Shown here: one piece after another, positions 1 to 7,793 of the stretch
Layout of the letters: each line of letters starts with the position of its first letter
Position numbering within the stretch: position 1 is the first letter of the stretch
NCBI GenBank assembly: GCA_041738715.1
Contig: JBGSPI010000136.1
Coordinates: 1-46,240 of the forward strand
DNA length: 46,240 bases
DNA from: Chamaesiphon sp041738715
Lineage (GTDB): Bacteria > Cyanobacteriota > Cyanobacteriia > Cyanobacteriales > Chamaesiphonaceae
Direction: 5' to 3'
Program-made: the position numbers and the translations under genes
Notes under the pieces: generated by a model
The model's database searches: none
What the model was told of the DNA's origin: nothing
Seen by the model: only the letters and a program-made list of their open reading frames with translations

Positions 1-199
1 GTTTGGCATGGTCACGATTCGTTGTCCGCTTTTTTGGCATCGGTCACACGGTAGGTTCTAACTCTGTGCTAGTCTGAGTTTGACATCAAATCTTTCTCTC
101 CTTGACAAACCTCGCTTTTTCTTAACTTGTCACTAATCGGGTGACCCGACCAGTCCGCTATATTGTGAGCCGTCAGGCGAAACAATTAGCGGTGGGTAG
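1..199. other. Leader region before first gene
   Basis: No gene is recognisable here. A TTGACA hexamer lies at 102-107 without a good -10 at normal spacing, and a TATATT hexamer at 159-164 without a -35, so no promoter is claimed. A short perfect dyad (TCGGG-TGA-CCCGA) lies at 137-149, about 50 nt before the first gene, and could be an operator. Confidence 0.3.
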
Positions 200-2095
200 T
201 TGACTTGTCGGAAGATTGATGTCCAATCTACACTAAAAATTGCAGATCTTTTCACCAGTGATGTGCTCAGTCAGTTATCCTTCATTCTCGATTTTCTCAC
301 CAGTGGGTGGGTATTCTTGGTTTTTCTTATTTTATTTGGATTGCTCCCACTAGTAGCATTTCCTCAGGTATCTTTACCATCACTCTCTAGCCGGATTGTT
401 GGTGCATTTGTCCGAACCATCACAACAATTGCCATCGGCAGTATTCTGTGGGCGAAGTTGGGCTTATTTACATGGTTAACAGCAGTACTAGTCTATCTAA
501 CTGGATTGGGGATCGGGTGGTTGGGCAGTCATCAGTGGCGATCTGGTGCCACATTGCAACAGTTAGGACAACAAATTGCGATCGCAACTGTAGATATTTT
601 CGATCGCGGCTTATCCTGGGGGCAACTATTTTACTGGTTATTATTACCTTGGCAATCTATCTATCAGTTATGCCAAAAACGATTCAATTTATCTAACCAG
701 GGGCAAGGAGTCCACCGCACAGTGAATTCACCCCAGCAACAGCACTGGAGCCTGCCACTAATTTTTCTGACAACGATAACGATGATCGGCATTTTGGGGC
801 TAACTGTCTGGTACCGATTCAAGCATCCTCTGACAGAATTTCGATTCAGTCATCCCGATCTTTATGGTCAATTACTAATTGCCCAGCAGATTTTAGCGCG
901 AGATTTGCCACCAGTTAATTATTTACCCATATTTCCCAGTTTAGCCGCTTTTTTAACTGCACTGAGTGGTGTGCATCCAGTCCAAGTTATTCACATGCTG
1001 GGGGGGATTTTGGGCACCTTACTGGTGTTAAGTGTCGGTTATACAATCAGAAGTTTAACCCAAAATACGCCTGCTGCACTAGCAGCTACTTATAGTTTGG
1101 GAGCTTATCTCTTTACTTGGCATCTACCGACTCCGATGTGGTTGCCGCCATCAATTCAACAATGGTTGAGCCTGATTAAAGAAAATTTGAATGATGGTTT
1201 GATTAAATCGTGGGCACCCAGCAATTTAGAAGTGGGGGCAATTTTTGTGCTGCTCATGCTAGGTTGCAGTACTCATTTAGTCAAATTGAAGCAAAGAAAG
1301 GCAGCTTTAATCAATACAACCTGTTGTGGATTACTGGTGCTGACGATCGCGCCGAGTCTATTTATTTTAGTTTTATTTGGTGGTTTTGGTCTGATATTTG
1401 GACGACAAATAGCTCTATTTACCCTAACTACTGCTTGGATAATATTGGGTTCTTTAGCCGCAATACCCGATGGTCGTTTTTCACTCTTTGCGGGGATATT
1501 GACCACACTTCCAATTGGCTTGAGCTTATTTGTGGGAATGTTATTTATCGCGATCGCTAGTGTTGGCAAATTATTATTAGCAGACTGGTCTGCTCCAGTA
1601 TGCTTAACAGTTTTACTAGCTGTCACCCTGAATTTTTGTCTCCCAGCAGCACCGCAAATTAATTATGTGGAATACGATGCTGCGGCACGAAAGACTGTAG
1701 AAATCAGTAATTTATTTCCCCATCGGACTTGGACGGTTGTAGCACCGATCGAACAACTCTCCCAAGTCTATGGTCGCGGTTGGTATCAAGATCTTGGCGA
1801 TTTTGTGACTAAGTATCAGAACCTTGTTGGCAATCCCAATTTTCAGTTTCCTAGTCAAACTTCACTCTTAATCTTCGCCGAAAAACTACCGTTTATCAGC
1901 GATCGACCAGAATTTCCGGTACCCTATTCGGTGTTATTAGATCCCACTTATCGCAACTATCGATCTCCTAGTGGTCGAGCTAAACTAGCACAGGCGACGC
2001 TAAAACTTTGCCAAACTTATCATCAGCATCATCCAGATAGTTCAATTTATTATGAAGACCGATATTTACGCATCTACCACTTTCCAGCACTCTAA
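200..2095 (+). CDS. Polytopic membrane protein, unknown function
   Basis: I do not recognise a specific family. The protein has about ten to twelve hydrophobic segments, the first near residues 31-55, 60-80 and 84-105 and the last near 465-485, followed by a soluble C-terminal part of about 140 residues. A multi-membrane N-terminal part with a globular tail resembles GT-C type glycosyltransferases and other lipid-linked sugar enzymes, but no catalytic acidic motif is evident, so this is only a suggestion. The start at 200 is a TTG; a GTG at 263 (residue 22) is an alternative that still precedes the first membrane segment. The gene ends 12 nt from the convergent glycosidase-like gene. Confidence 0.75.
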   Translation: MTCRKIDVQSTLKIADLFTSDVLSQLSFILDFLTSGWVFLVFLILFGLLPLVAFPQVSLPSLSSRIVGAFVRTITTIAIGSILWAKLGLFTWLTAVLVYLTGLGIGWLGSHQWRSGATLQQLGQQIAIATVDIFDRGLSWGQLFYWLLLPWQSIYQLCQKRFNLSNQGQGVHRTVNSPQQQHWSLPLIFLTTITMIGILGLTVWYRFKHPLTEFRFSHPDLYGQLLIAQQILARDLPPVNYLPIFPSLAAFLTALSGVHPVQVIHMLGGILGTLLVLSVGYTIRSLTQNTPAALAATYSLGAYLFTWHLPTPMWLPPSIQQWLSLIKENLNDGLIKSWAPSNLEVGAIFVLLMLGCSTHLVKLKQRKAALINTTCCGLLVLTIAPSLFILVLFGGFGLIFGRQIALFTLTTAWIILGSLAAIPDGRFSLFAGILTTLPIGLSLFVGMLFIAIASVGKLLLADWSAPVCLTVLLAVTLNFCLPAAPQINYVEYDAAARKTVEISNLFPHRTWTVVAPIEQLSQVYGRGWYQDLGDFVTKYQNLVGNPNFQFPSQTSLLIFAEKLPFISDRPEFPVPYSVLLDPTYRNYRSPSGRAKLAQATLKLCQTYHQHHPDSSIYYEDRYLRIYHFPAL

Positions 2096-2107
2096 TTAGC
2101 TAGACTA

Positions 2108-3658
2108 CTATCTTAACTGACAGGAACTACGATAGTAATCTGACTCCGGTTCTTGCCAAGAATAGGCAAAGTGACTGACTGAATTAATCCGTGGGAGATT
2201 ACGGCGGATGTCCTCCATTTGGTTTTCTAAGGATGGACGACCTTCTATTCCTTTTCCCCAGGTTCCAGCCAGAGCAGGAATAATATTAGTATTTCTTGGC
2301 GCAAAGTTGACGACACGGCGGACTTGCTCGACGATACAATCGCTTCTATTGCAGGTCGCATAGGCCATCGGATGCCATTCTGGTGTGGGAAATCGATTCC
2401 ACGGTTGTAATCGAGAATCGTACCCCCGTCGGCTAATCGGTTGATTGGCTTCTGGAAAAAATACTGAGCCAGAAATTAGCCGTTGTTGATCTACCGGCTC
2501 CATTCCTCTGCGGAGAAAACTGGTCACCCCATCACTGGCATGGGCGAGGGTGAGTTGCCACAAGTCCCATTCGATCCAGGGAAATTTATCTTCATAGGAC
2601 ATCGCTCCTTCGCCTTCTAAGGGGGTTCTACCTTGCCATAGGGGTGAAACTTCATTGGGATAGAGTTTATCGACCTCCTTGAGGTCATTAATCGTAATTG
2701 TCCCCTTGGTCAGAAAGCGTTCGATTAAATCTGTGCCCTTGCTATTTTGGGCTAAAGCCATCAAGGTTTGACGAGATTCCTCACCGTAAATCCACAGATC
2801 TTTGACTTGACTCGCGATCGATTGTCCGCCCTGTCCACGGGGGAAGCGAATATAATCGAATAGTATTCCATCTGGGCGGCGACGGGCGACTTCCCGCACC
2901 ATCCGTGCATAATCATTCCGGGCTTTCTCACTATAGGGATCGACAAATAGAACAGAACCATTTACCCCATCATTGGCTCTGGGAAATCCTTCTTCGCCGT
3001 CAAATAGCGTTAGTTCACCTCGTCCATTTACACCCAATGCTGACTGTCCTTCGGGAGTCATCGCATAGTCAGGCCCAAAGTTCAGACTATATAACCAGGC
3101 GTAGACTTTCAAGCCGCGCTCGCGTCCTTTTTGAATTGAGTCAGCGAGTAAGTCTGTCTTTTCAGTGCCGCGCATAGTCAGCACAGAAGTCCAAGTAGTT
3201 GGATTATTCGATCGAGGTAATAATACCCGCCCAGCGTAGAATGTGGCAAGATAAATTTGGTTATAACCCCGATTGACCATCCGGTCGAAAATTTCTTCTA
3301 GGACACCAGGTTTACTATCGCAGGGGTAAAGCCTGATCCAAATTGCTTGATTCTTTAACCAACTTTTTTGCCGACACTGTTGAACATACGTGAGATGCTT
3401 TTTCACGATGTCATTATATTTGCTCTGAGCATCTCGTTCGCCCCGTTGTGCAGCCAATCTTAAGACATTTTTGGCGGCTACTTCTGCTGGAGGAATATGA
3501 CAATAAGCTGGATCTTGCGCTGGACTAGCTTGAGCATTGTAGCTCTGTCCGATCCAGCTACTTGCTGTTAAAACGCCTACTACTAGATTTTGATACCACT
3601 GATGACGATATTTTCTCGCTAGCGGGACGGGGAGATTTCTGTGTAGCGTACAATCCAT
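2108..3658 (-). CDS. GHL10-type glycosidase-like exported protein
   Basis: This resembles the glycosyl-hydrolase-like GHL10 family (TIM-barrel, PF02638 type). The best mark is DGILFDYIRFPRG near residue 270, the characteristic strand-end motif of that family. Family members are predicted to act on envelope or extracellular polysaccharide, but no substrate can be read from the sequence. A hydrophobic stretch near residues 25-45 ending in an Ala-rich site suggests export. The gene lies downstream of psb27 on the same strand, separated by 131 nt that contain a hairpin, so it is probably a separate transcript. The ATG at 3656-3658 is the natural start. Confidence 0.75.
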   Translation of the reverse strand: MDCTLHRNLPVPLARKYRHQWYQNLVVGVLTASSWIGQSYNAQASPAQDPAYCHIPPAEVAAKNVLRLAAQRGERDAQSKYNDIVKKHLTYVQQCRQKSWLKNQAIWIRLYPCDSKPGVLEEIFDRMVNRGYNQIYLATFYAGRVLLPRSNNPTTWTSVLTMRGTEKTDLLADSIQKGRERGLKVYAWLYSLNFGPDYAMTPEGQSALGVNGRGELTLFDGEEGFPRANDGVNGSVLFVDPYSEKARNDYARMVREVARRRPDGILFDYIRFPRGQGGQSIASQVKDLWIYGEESRQTLMALAQNSKGTDLIERFLTKGTITINDLKEVDKLYPNEVSPLWQGRTPLEGEGAMSYEDKFPWIEWDLWQLTLAHASDGVTSFLRRGMEPVDQQRLISGSVFFPEANQPISRRGYDSRLQPWNRFPTPEWHPMAYATCNRSDCIVEQVRRVVNFAPRNTNIIPALAGTWGKGIEGRPSLENQMEDIRRNLPRINSVSHFAYSWQEPESDYYRSSCQLR

Positions 3659-3706
3659 AGAGTCAATCGCGATCAGCGGTAAACTAAGTCAGTTGTCTAG
3701 TATAAA

Positions 3707-3736
3707 GGAGAAGTCAATCTGTAGATCTACTTCTCC
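3707..3736 (-). terminator. Putative hairpin terminator after psb27
   Basis: GGAGAAGT at 3707-3714 and ACTTCTCC at 3729-3736 form a perfect 8-bp stem with a 14-nt loop. An outer CTAAGT (3684-3689) / ACTTAG (3741-3746) pair could extend it. Read on the minus strand it lies between psb27 and the glycosidase-like gene and is followed by a short TTTAT run, so it may end the psb27 transcript. The U-tract is weak. Confidence 0.4.
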
Positions 3737-3789
3737 TCCTACTTAGTCACTTTGGACTAGGGATTGATTAAAATGTTCCAAACTCTGGA

Positions 3790-4191
3790 TTACGCGCCGC
3801 GTTGTAGTGCTGCTTCGATTTGCTTGAATTTTTCGGTCAAATTAGTCTTGAGCTTTTCTGGTAAGGGACGATTCGGGTAAGCTGCATAGTGTGCCGCGAG
3901 GGAATTTAAGGCAGTCCGCATATTTGTGAAGGAACTCAACTTCGTCAGTGCGGGGTCTTGACGATAGCGGGAAGCAAAATCATTGATATTCTGACGAGCC
4001 AAGGACTGTGCGCCTGGTTTGTCTGGAGAGTCATCGGGCAACTCCAGTACAGCTTTCATACTATTGAGAACGGTAATGGTATCCTGACGATAATTTCCCA
4101 CTAATCCGCCAGGGCTAGGCGAGCAGCCAACTAACCCGACGACAACAACTAGTATTAAAGCAAACAACTGCGACCACAGACGCTTAGACAT
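3790..4191 (-). CDS. psb27: Photosystem II assembly lipoprotein Psb27
   Basis: Psb27 is a lumenal lipoprotein that binds CP43 on inactive photosystem II intermediates and keeps the oxygen-evolving site accessible during assembly and repair. The 133-aa product has a short basic N-terminus, a hydrophobic signal (residues 8-22) and a lipobox LVGC giving a lipidated Cys at about residue 23. The mature part is about 110 mostly helical residues with the family pattern of GNY-QDT near the start and LNSLAAHYAAYPNRPLP near the end. Length and architecture are normal. The start is the ATG at 4189-4191. The gene is divergent from bioY across 97 nt. Confidence 0.92.
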   Translation of the reverse strand: MSKRLWSQLFALILVVVVGLVGCSPSPGGLVGNYRQDTITVLNSMKAVLELPDDSPDKPGAQSLARQNINDFASRYRQDPALTKLSSFTNMRTALNSLAAHYAAYPNRPLPEKLKTNLTEKFKQIEAALQRGA

Positions 4192-4288
4192 GATTTATAA
4201 ATTAAAAATTCAAAACTCCAAAATTACTGTCCATCCTAGCGCGAATTCGAGCGCAATGGTACAAAACCTAACACCCAAATCCTAACTC

Positions 4289-4882
4289 ATGGCTGTAATT
4301 TCTCGACCTTATATTTTGATGTGGACGATTGTCGGTTTATTTCTGACGATTAGTGCTAGCTTTTTGCCTGTTTATATTACTAGTCCGCCATGGCAATGGC
4401 TTGGTGCTGGAATTACGGTTAATTCATTGGGATTCAAATCTCAAGTTGGTGCGGTATTATTAATAAGTTGTTTGGGTGGCAGAATGACTGGAGTGTTAAC
4501 CCAATTTAGTTACTTATTAATGGGATTAATTTGGTTGAAAATTTTTAATGATGGTGGGGGAATTGAATACGTTCAAAAACCAGCTTTTGGTTATTTATTA
4601 GCGTTTATCCCTGGAGCTTGGGTCTGTGGTCAGCTTGCCTTAGCGCGCAGTCCTCGCTTGGAAAATCTAGGATTGAGTTGTTTTTGTGGTTTGGTGACAA
4701 TTCATGGATTTGGAATTATTTATTTGATTTTGTTTCAGTTGATCAATTGGCATCAATTAGGTGGATTTAAATTAGTCGATCTGGTGTTAAGCTATTCTAT
4801 TTACCCATTCCCCAGCCAATTAATGCTAGCTTGCGCGGCAACCTCGATCGCTTATCTTGTGCGTCGAATTATGTTTTACTAG
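4289..4882 (+). CDS. bioY: BioY-family biotin ECF transporter S component
   Basis: BioY is the substrate-binding membrane subunit of the energy-coupling-factor biotin transporter; it works with a shared EcfT/EcfA module not seen in this window. The 197-aa product is almost entirely membrane-embedded, with about six hydrophobic segments. It shows the BioY arrangement of a Gly-rich turn (ISCLGGRMTG, about residues 65-74), YLLMGLIWL and a later GYLLAFIPGAW. The start is the ATG at 4289, which has no Shine-Dalgarno but is preceded directly by a C-rich CAAATCCTAACTC string shared with other genes here. lspA follows 60 nt later on the same strand. Confidence 0.82.
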   Translation: MAVISRPYILMWTIVGLFLTISASFLPVYITSPPWQWLGAGITVNSLGFKSQVGAVLLISCLGGRMTGVLTQFSYLLMGLIWLKIFNDGGGIEYVQKPAFGYLLAFIPGAWVCGQLALARSPRLENLGLSCFCGLVTIHGFGIIYLILFQLINWHQLGGFKLVDLVLSYSIYPFPSQLMLACAATSIAYLVRRIMFY

Positions 4883-4942
4883 TTAGACTACTCGTTATAA
4901 ATTCGAGATTTTAGATTAAAACCATTCCCCAAATCCCAACTC

Positions 4943-5413
4943 ATGAAGTTTAGAAATTACTATTTCTGGATTGCCGCGATCGTCAGTATCTCGATCGATA
5001 TTTTTAGCAAGCAAGCAGTCGTCCATAAGCTCCGGTTGCTAGAAACTTTTCCGATAATTCCCCATGTTCTACATTTTACTTATATTCGGAATACTGGTGC
5101 AGCATTTAGTCTATTTCAGGGGCATGAATGGTTGAAATGGTTATCGTTGATTGTTAGTTTGGCATTAATTGCGATCGGCGTATTTAAATCTCTCCCTAAT
5201 ATCTGGGAACAGGTCGGGTTTGGTTTAATTTTAGCAGGAGCAGCAGGAAATGGAATCGATCGAATATTTTTCGGTTCTGTCGTTGATTTTATTGATATCA
5301 GATTGATTAATTTTGCTATTTTTAATTGGGCAGACGTGTCAATTAATTTAGGGATTATTTGCTTACTATTTCACAGCTTTCTCGGTCGAAATCCACGCTC
5401 TATCTCTCGGTAA
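4943..5413 (+). CDS. lspA: Prolipoprotein signal peptidase II
   Basis: LspA removes signal peptides from diacylglyceryl-modified prolipoproteins in the inner membrane. The 156-aa product has four membrane segments and both catalytic Asp blocks: NGIDRIFFGSVVDFID (first Asp in GIDR) and FNWADVSINLG (second Asp in NWAD). The upstream YIRNTGAAFSLF motif is also typical. Length is normal. The ATG at 4943 follows CCCCAAATCCCAACTC, a C-rich leader also present before bioY and lptB. The next gene starts 6 nt after this stop codon, so the two are probably co-translated. Confidence 0.95.
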   Translation: MKFRNYYFWIAAIVSISIDIFSKQAVVHKLRLLETFPIIPHVLHFTYIRNTGAAFSLFQGHEWLKWLSLIVSLALIAIGVFKSLPNIWEQVGFGLILAGAAGNGIDRIFFGSVVDFIDIRLINFAIFNWADVSINLGIICLLFHSFLGRNPRSISR

Positions 5414-5418
5414 CTGTC

Positions 5419-5910
5419 ATGTCAAGTCTGAACAAAGTTTTTAAATATCACTTAGTCTTACTCCCAATTCTGATATTTACTCAGGGGATATTTTCCCAGC
5501 GGATTGATGCTAGACCATTTAGTCTCGAATCGAAACTACTACTTAAAGCGAGTAAATTTGTCTACAATCCCGTTAAGTTACCGCCAAACGGAGAAGTTAA
5601 AGATGTCTTGTCTGAGCAGGATATTCCAACCGGAGATGGTGGTTTTGCTAGGGATTATGCCATTCAATTAGGATCTGGAGATCAACTAGCGATCGATTTG
5701 ACTTCAGAAGTTTTCGATCCAGTCGTGATTCTTCTAAATGCCGAAGGTAAAAGCATCGGTAAAAATGATGATGGACCTGATGGAACTAGTAATTCTCTGC
5801 TATTTGTCAGGGTCAAAGATTCAGGTAATTATGTCATTCGGGTTCAAGGTTTTGGTGAAACTAGTAGTGGTGAATTCAAGCTCAAAGTCACTAAATTAAA
5901 GGCTCAATAA
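5419..5910 (+). CDS. Exported PPC-domain protein
   Basis: A small secreted protein of 163 aa starting at the ATG at 5419. The frame is open back to 5359 inside lspA, but the ATG fits a signal peptide (hydrophobic residues about 8-25). The remainder is one bacterial pre-peptidase C-terminal (PPC, PF04151-like) beta-sandwich: RDYAIQLGSGDQLAIDL, then FDPVVILLNAEG, NDDGPDGTSNS and SGNYVIRVQGF. In other proteins PPC domains sit beside proteases and are removed or bind surfaces; here the domain stands alone. It is placed 5 nt after lspA. Catalytic function is unlikely and the role is unknown. Confidence 0.8.
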   Translation: MSSLNKVFKYHLVLLPILIFTQGIFSQRIDARPFSLESKLLLKASKFVYNPVKLPPNGEVKDVLSEQDIPTGDGGFARDYAIQLGSGDQLAIDLTSEVFDPVVILLNAEGKSIGKNDDGPDGTSNSLLFVRVKDSGNYVIRVQGFGETSSGEFKLKVTKLKAQ

Positions 5911-5992
5911 TTTTAGAAAATTGAGAAAGGGTTAGGGAAAAGAGGAAAGGGAAAAGGAATAGTCGATAGCGGACAGTGGATAGTCAATTCGC

Positions 5993-6027
5993 TGTCCCCC
6001 AGTCCCCCAGTCCCCCCGTCCCCCAGT
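5993..6027. repeat. CCCCCAGT short tandem repeat
   Basis: About four imperfect copies of CCCCCAGT abut the fabI stop codon. They are preceded by purine-rich and AGTGGATAGT-like low-complexity sequence (5930-5990). The same octamer, in reverse complement, recurs near 38283-38312 after gcvT. This is typical of cyanobacterial short tandemly repeated sequences. Confidence 0.7.
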
Positions 6028-6804
6028 CTACATGCCCATGATCTCGTAACCAGCATCTACATAGATAATTTGACCAGTAATCCCACTGGAAAGATCGCTA
6101 CACAAGAAAGCCGCTGTATTGCCAACTTCAGTTTGCGTCACAGTGCGTCGCAAGGGCGCAATCTCTTCAACATGGTGAATCATATCCAAAATCCCCCCAA
6201 CAGCCGAAGACGCTAATGTCCGAATCGGACCAGCCGAAATCCCATTCACCCGCACATTTTGGGGACCGAGTTCTGCGGCTAGATAGCGGACACTCATTTC
6301 CAGCCCAGCTTTGGCGATCCCCATGAGGTTATAATTTGGGATTACTTTCACTCCCCCTAAATAGGTCAGGGTGACAACACTCCCACCTGCAAGCATGAGC
6401 GGTTTAGCTGCGCCAGCTAGGCGAGTTAATGAGTAAGTACTAATATCCATTGCCTGAGCGAAGCCTGTACGCGAAGTACCGCTAAAATCGCCAGAGAGAT
6501 CTTCCTTATTCGCAAAAGCAAGACAGTGAATTAAAATATCAATCTGACCCCATTTTTGACCAATTTCGGCGAAGGTTTGATCTACTTGGGCATCATCTTG
6601 CACATTCAGCGGCAAATAGATGCTAGGGTTCAAGGGTTCGACTAGTTTGGCAACTTTCCGCTCCATCTTCCCACTTTCATCGGGTAGATAGGTGATCCCG
6701 GTATTCGCACCAGCCGCATGGAGTTGTTGAGCGATGCCCCAGGCAATCGATCGATCGTTAGCAATTCCAGTGACTAGTGCATTCTTTCCGCTTAGATTTA
6801 ACAC
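6028..6804 (-). CDS. fabI: Enoyl-[acyl-carrier-protein] reductase (NADH)
   Basis: FabI carries out the last reduction of each fatty-acid elongation cycle, converting trans-2-enoyl-ACP to acyl-ACP with NAD(P)H. The 258-aa product is a short-chain dehydrogenase fold with the atypical FabI nucleotide motif (GIANDRSIAWGIAQQL near residues 13-28). It has the FabI-type Tyr-x6-Lys pair in NYNLMGIAKAG, and SAGPIRTLASSAVGG, the substrate-binding loop. Length matches the family. Translation starts at GTG 6802-6804 (VLNLSGKNALVTG). It is divergent from ntcA with 225 nt between them. Confidence 0.95.
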   Translation of the reverse strand: MLNLSGKNALVTGIANDRSIAWGIAQQLHAAGANTGITYLPDESGKMERKVAKLVEPLNPSIYLPLNVQDDAQVDQTFAEIGQKWGQIDILIHCLAFANKEDLSGDFSGTSRTGFAQAMDISTYSLTRLAGAAKPLMLAGGSVVTLTYLGGVKVIPNYNLMGIAKAGLEMSVRYLAAELGPQNVRVNGISAGPIRTLASSAVGGILDMIHHVEEIAPLRRTVTQTEVGNTAAFLCSDLSSGITGQIIYVDAGYEIMGM

Positions 6805-6960
6805 GATACTTTTATTCCATCTTGACTCCCACGGCTAATAATATCAGTTAGCCGTTGACAGTTACTAGAGATCGATCTGGAGATGACGATCGATACTCTA
6901 ACCCCGAATCTAGATGATTGGTATCACCAGATACAAAAAACAATGGTCAAGTCAGATTAA

Positions 6961-6974
6961 GTATTCTGTAATAC
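6961..6974 (+). promoter_or_regulatory. Perfect NtcA-binding box upstream of ntcA
   Basis: GTATTCTGTAATAC matches the NtcA consensus GTA-N8-TAC exactly. It lies 55 nt before the ntcA start codon. Autoregulation of ntcA is known in cyanobacteria, so this is probably an autoregulatory site. I could not find a clear TAN3T -10 box at the usual 22-23 nt downstream, so the mode (activation, or control of a second promoter) is unresolved. Confidence 0.75.
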
Positions 6975-7029
6975 CGTTAATAAATTTCGGCAAACCTCAC
7001 CGATTGTTAATGCACTAAGGCATATTGAT

Positions 7030-7707
7030 ATGGTCGCGATCCAAGATAAACCACTAGCAAGTCTCTTTCAGCAATTGGCTGGAGGTGACTTTCCACCTGT
7101 AGTAGAGACGTTCGATCGCAATAAAACTATTTTCTTTCCTGGCGATCCGGCGGAACGGGTTTATTTTCTTACCAAAGGGGCCGTAAAGCTGTCTCGTGTT
7201 TATGAGGCTGGCGAGGAAATTACGGTGGCGTTGCTCCGCGAAAATAGCGTGTTTGGGGTGCTGTCGCTGATTACGGGCAATAAATCAGACAGATTCTATC
7301 ATGCGGTTGCTTTTACGCCAGTAGAGTTATTATCTGTCTCGATCGAGCAATTTGAGAAGGCACTCAAGGAAAGCCCCGAACTATCCTGGATCATGCTCAG
7401 AGGTCTATCATCGCGGATTCTGCAAACCGAAATGATGATTGAAACTCTCGCCCATCGAGATATGGGTTCGCGGTTGGCTAGTTTCTTGCTAATTCTCTGT
7501 CGGGATTTTGGTGTGCCCAATGGCAATGGCATCACGATCGATCTTAAGTTATCACATCAAGCGATCGCCGAAGCTATCGGCTCTACCCGTGTCACCGTCA
7601 CGCGCCTACTCGGTGACTTACGCGATGACGTTAATCCGACTATCTCCATCCAAAAGAAAAAAATTACGGTGCATAATCCGGTGGCTTTGAGTCAACAATT
7701 TAATTAG
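7030..7707 (+). CDS. ntcA: Global nitrogen regulator NtcA (CRP/FNR family)
   Basis: NtcA activates nitrogen-assimilation genes when 2-oxoglutarate is high, helped by PipX. The 225-aa product has a cyclic-nucleotide-like beta-roll (residues about 25-120) with FFPGDPAERVYFLTKGAVK, a dimerisation helix, and a C-terminal helix-turn-helix with recognition helix GSTRVTVTRLLGDLRD, a near-invariant NtcA signature. Length is standard. The start is the ATG at 7030. A perfect NtcA box at 6961-6974 suggests autoregulation. Confidence 0.97.
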   Translation: MVAIQDKPLASLFQQLAGGDFPPVVETFDRNKTIFFPGDPAERVYFLTKGAVKLSRVYEAGEEITVALLRENSVFGVLSLITGNKSDRFYHAVAFTPVELLSVSIEQFEKALKESPELSWIMLRGLSSRILQTEMMIETLAHRDMGSRLASFLLILCRDFGVPNGNGITIDLKLSHQAIAEAIGSTRVTVTRLLGDLRDDVNPTISIQKKKITVHNPVALSQQFN

Positions 7708-7793
7708 GGTTTAGGCTTGCGCCTGGTTTCGCCTGTTGCCAAACGGGCTAATCAAAATCACCATGTATTTGGTTGTTTCGATCGATCGAAACC

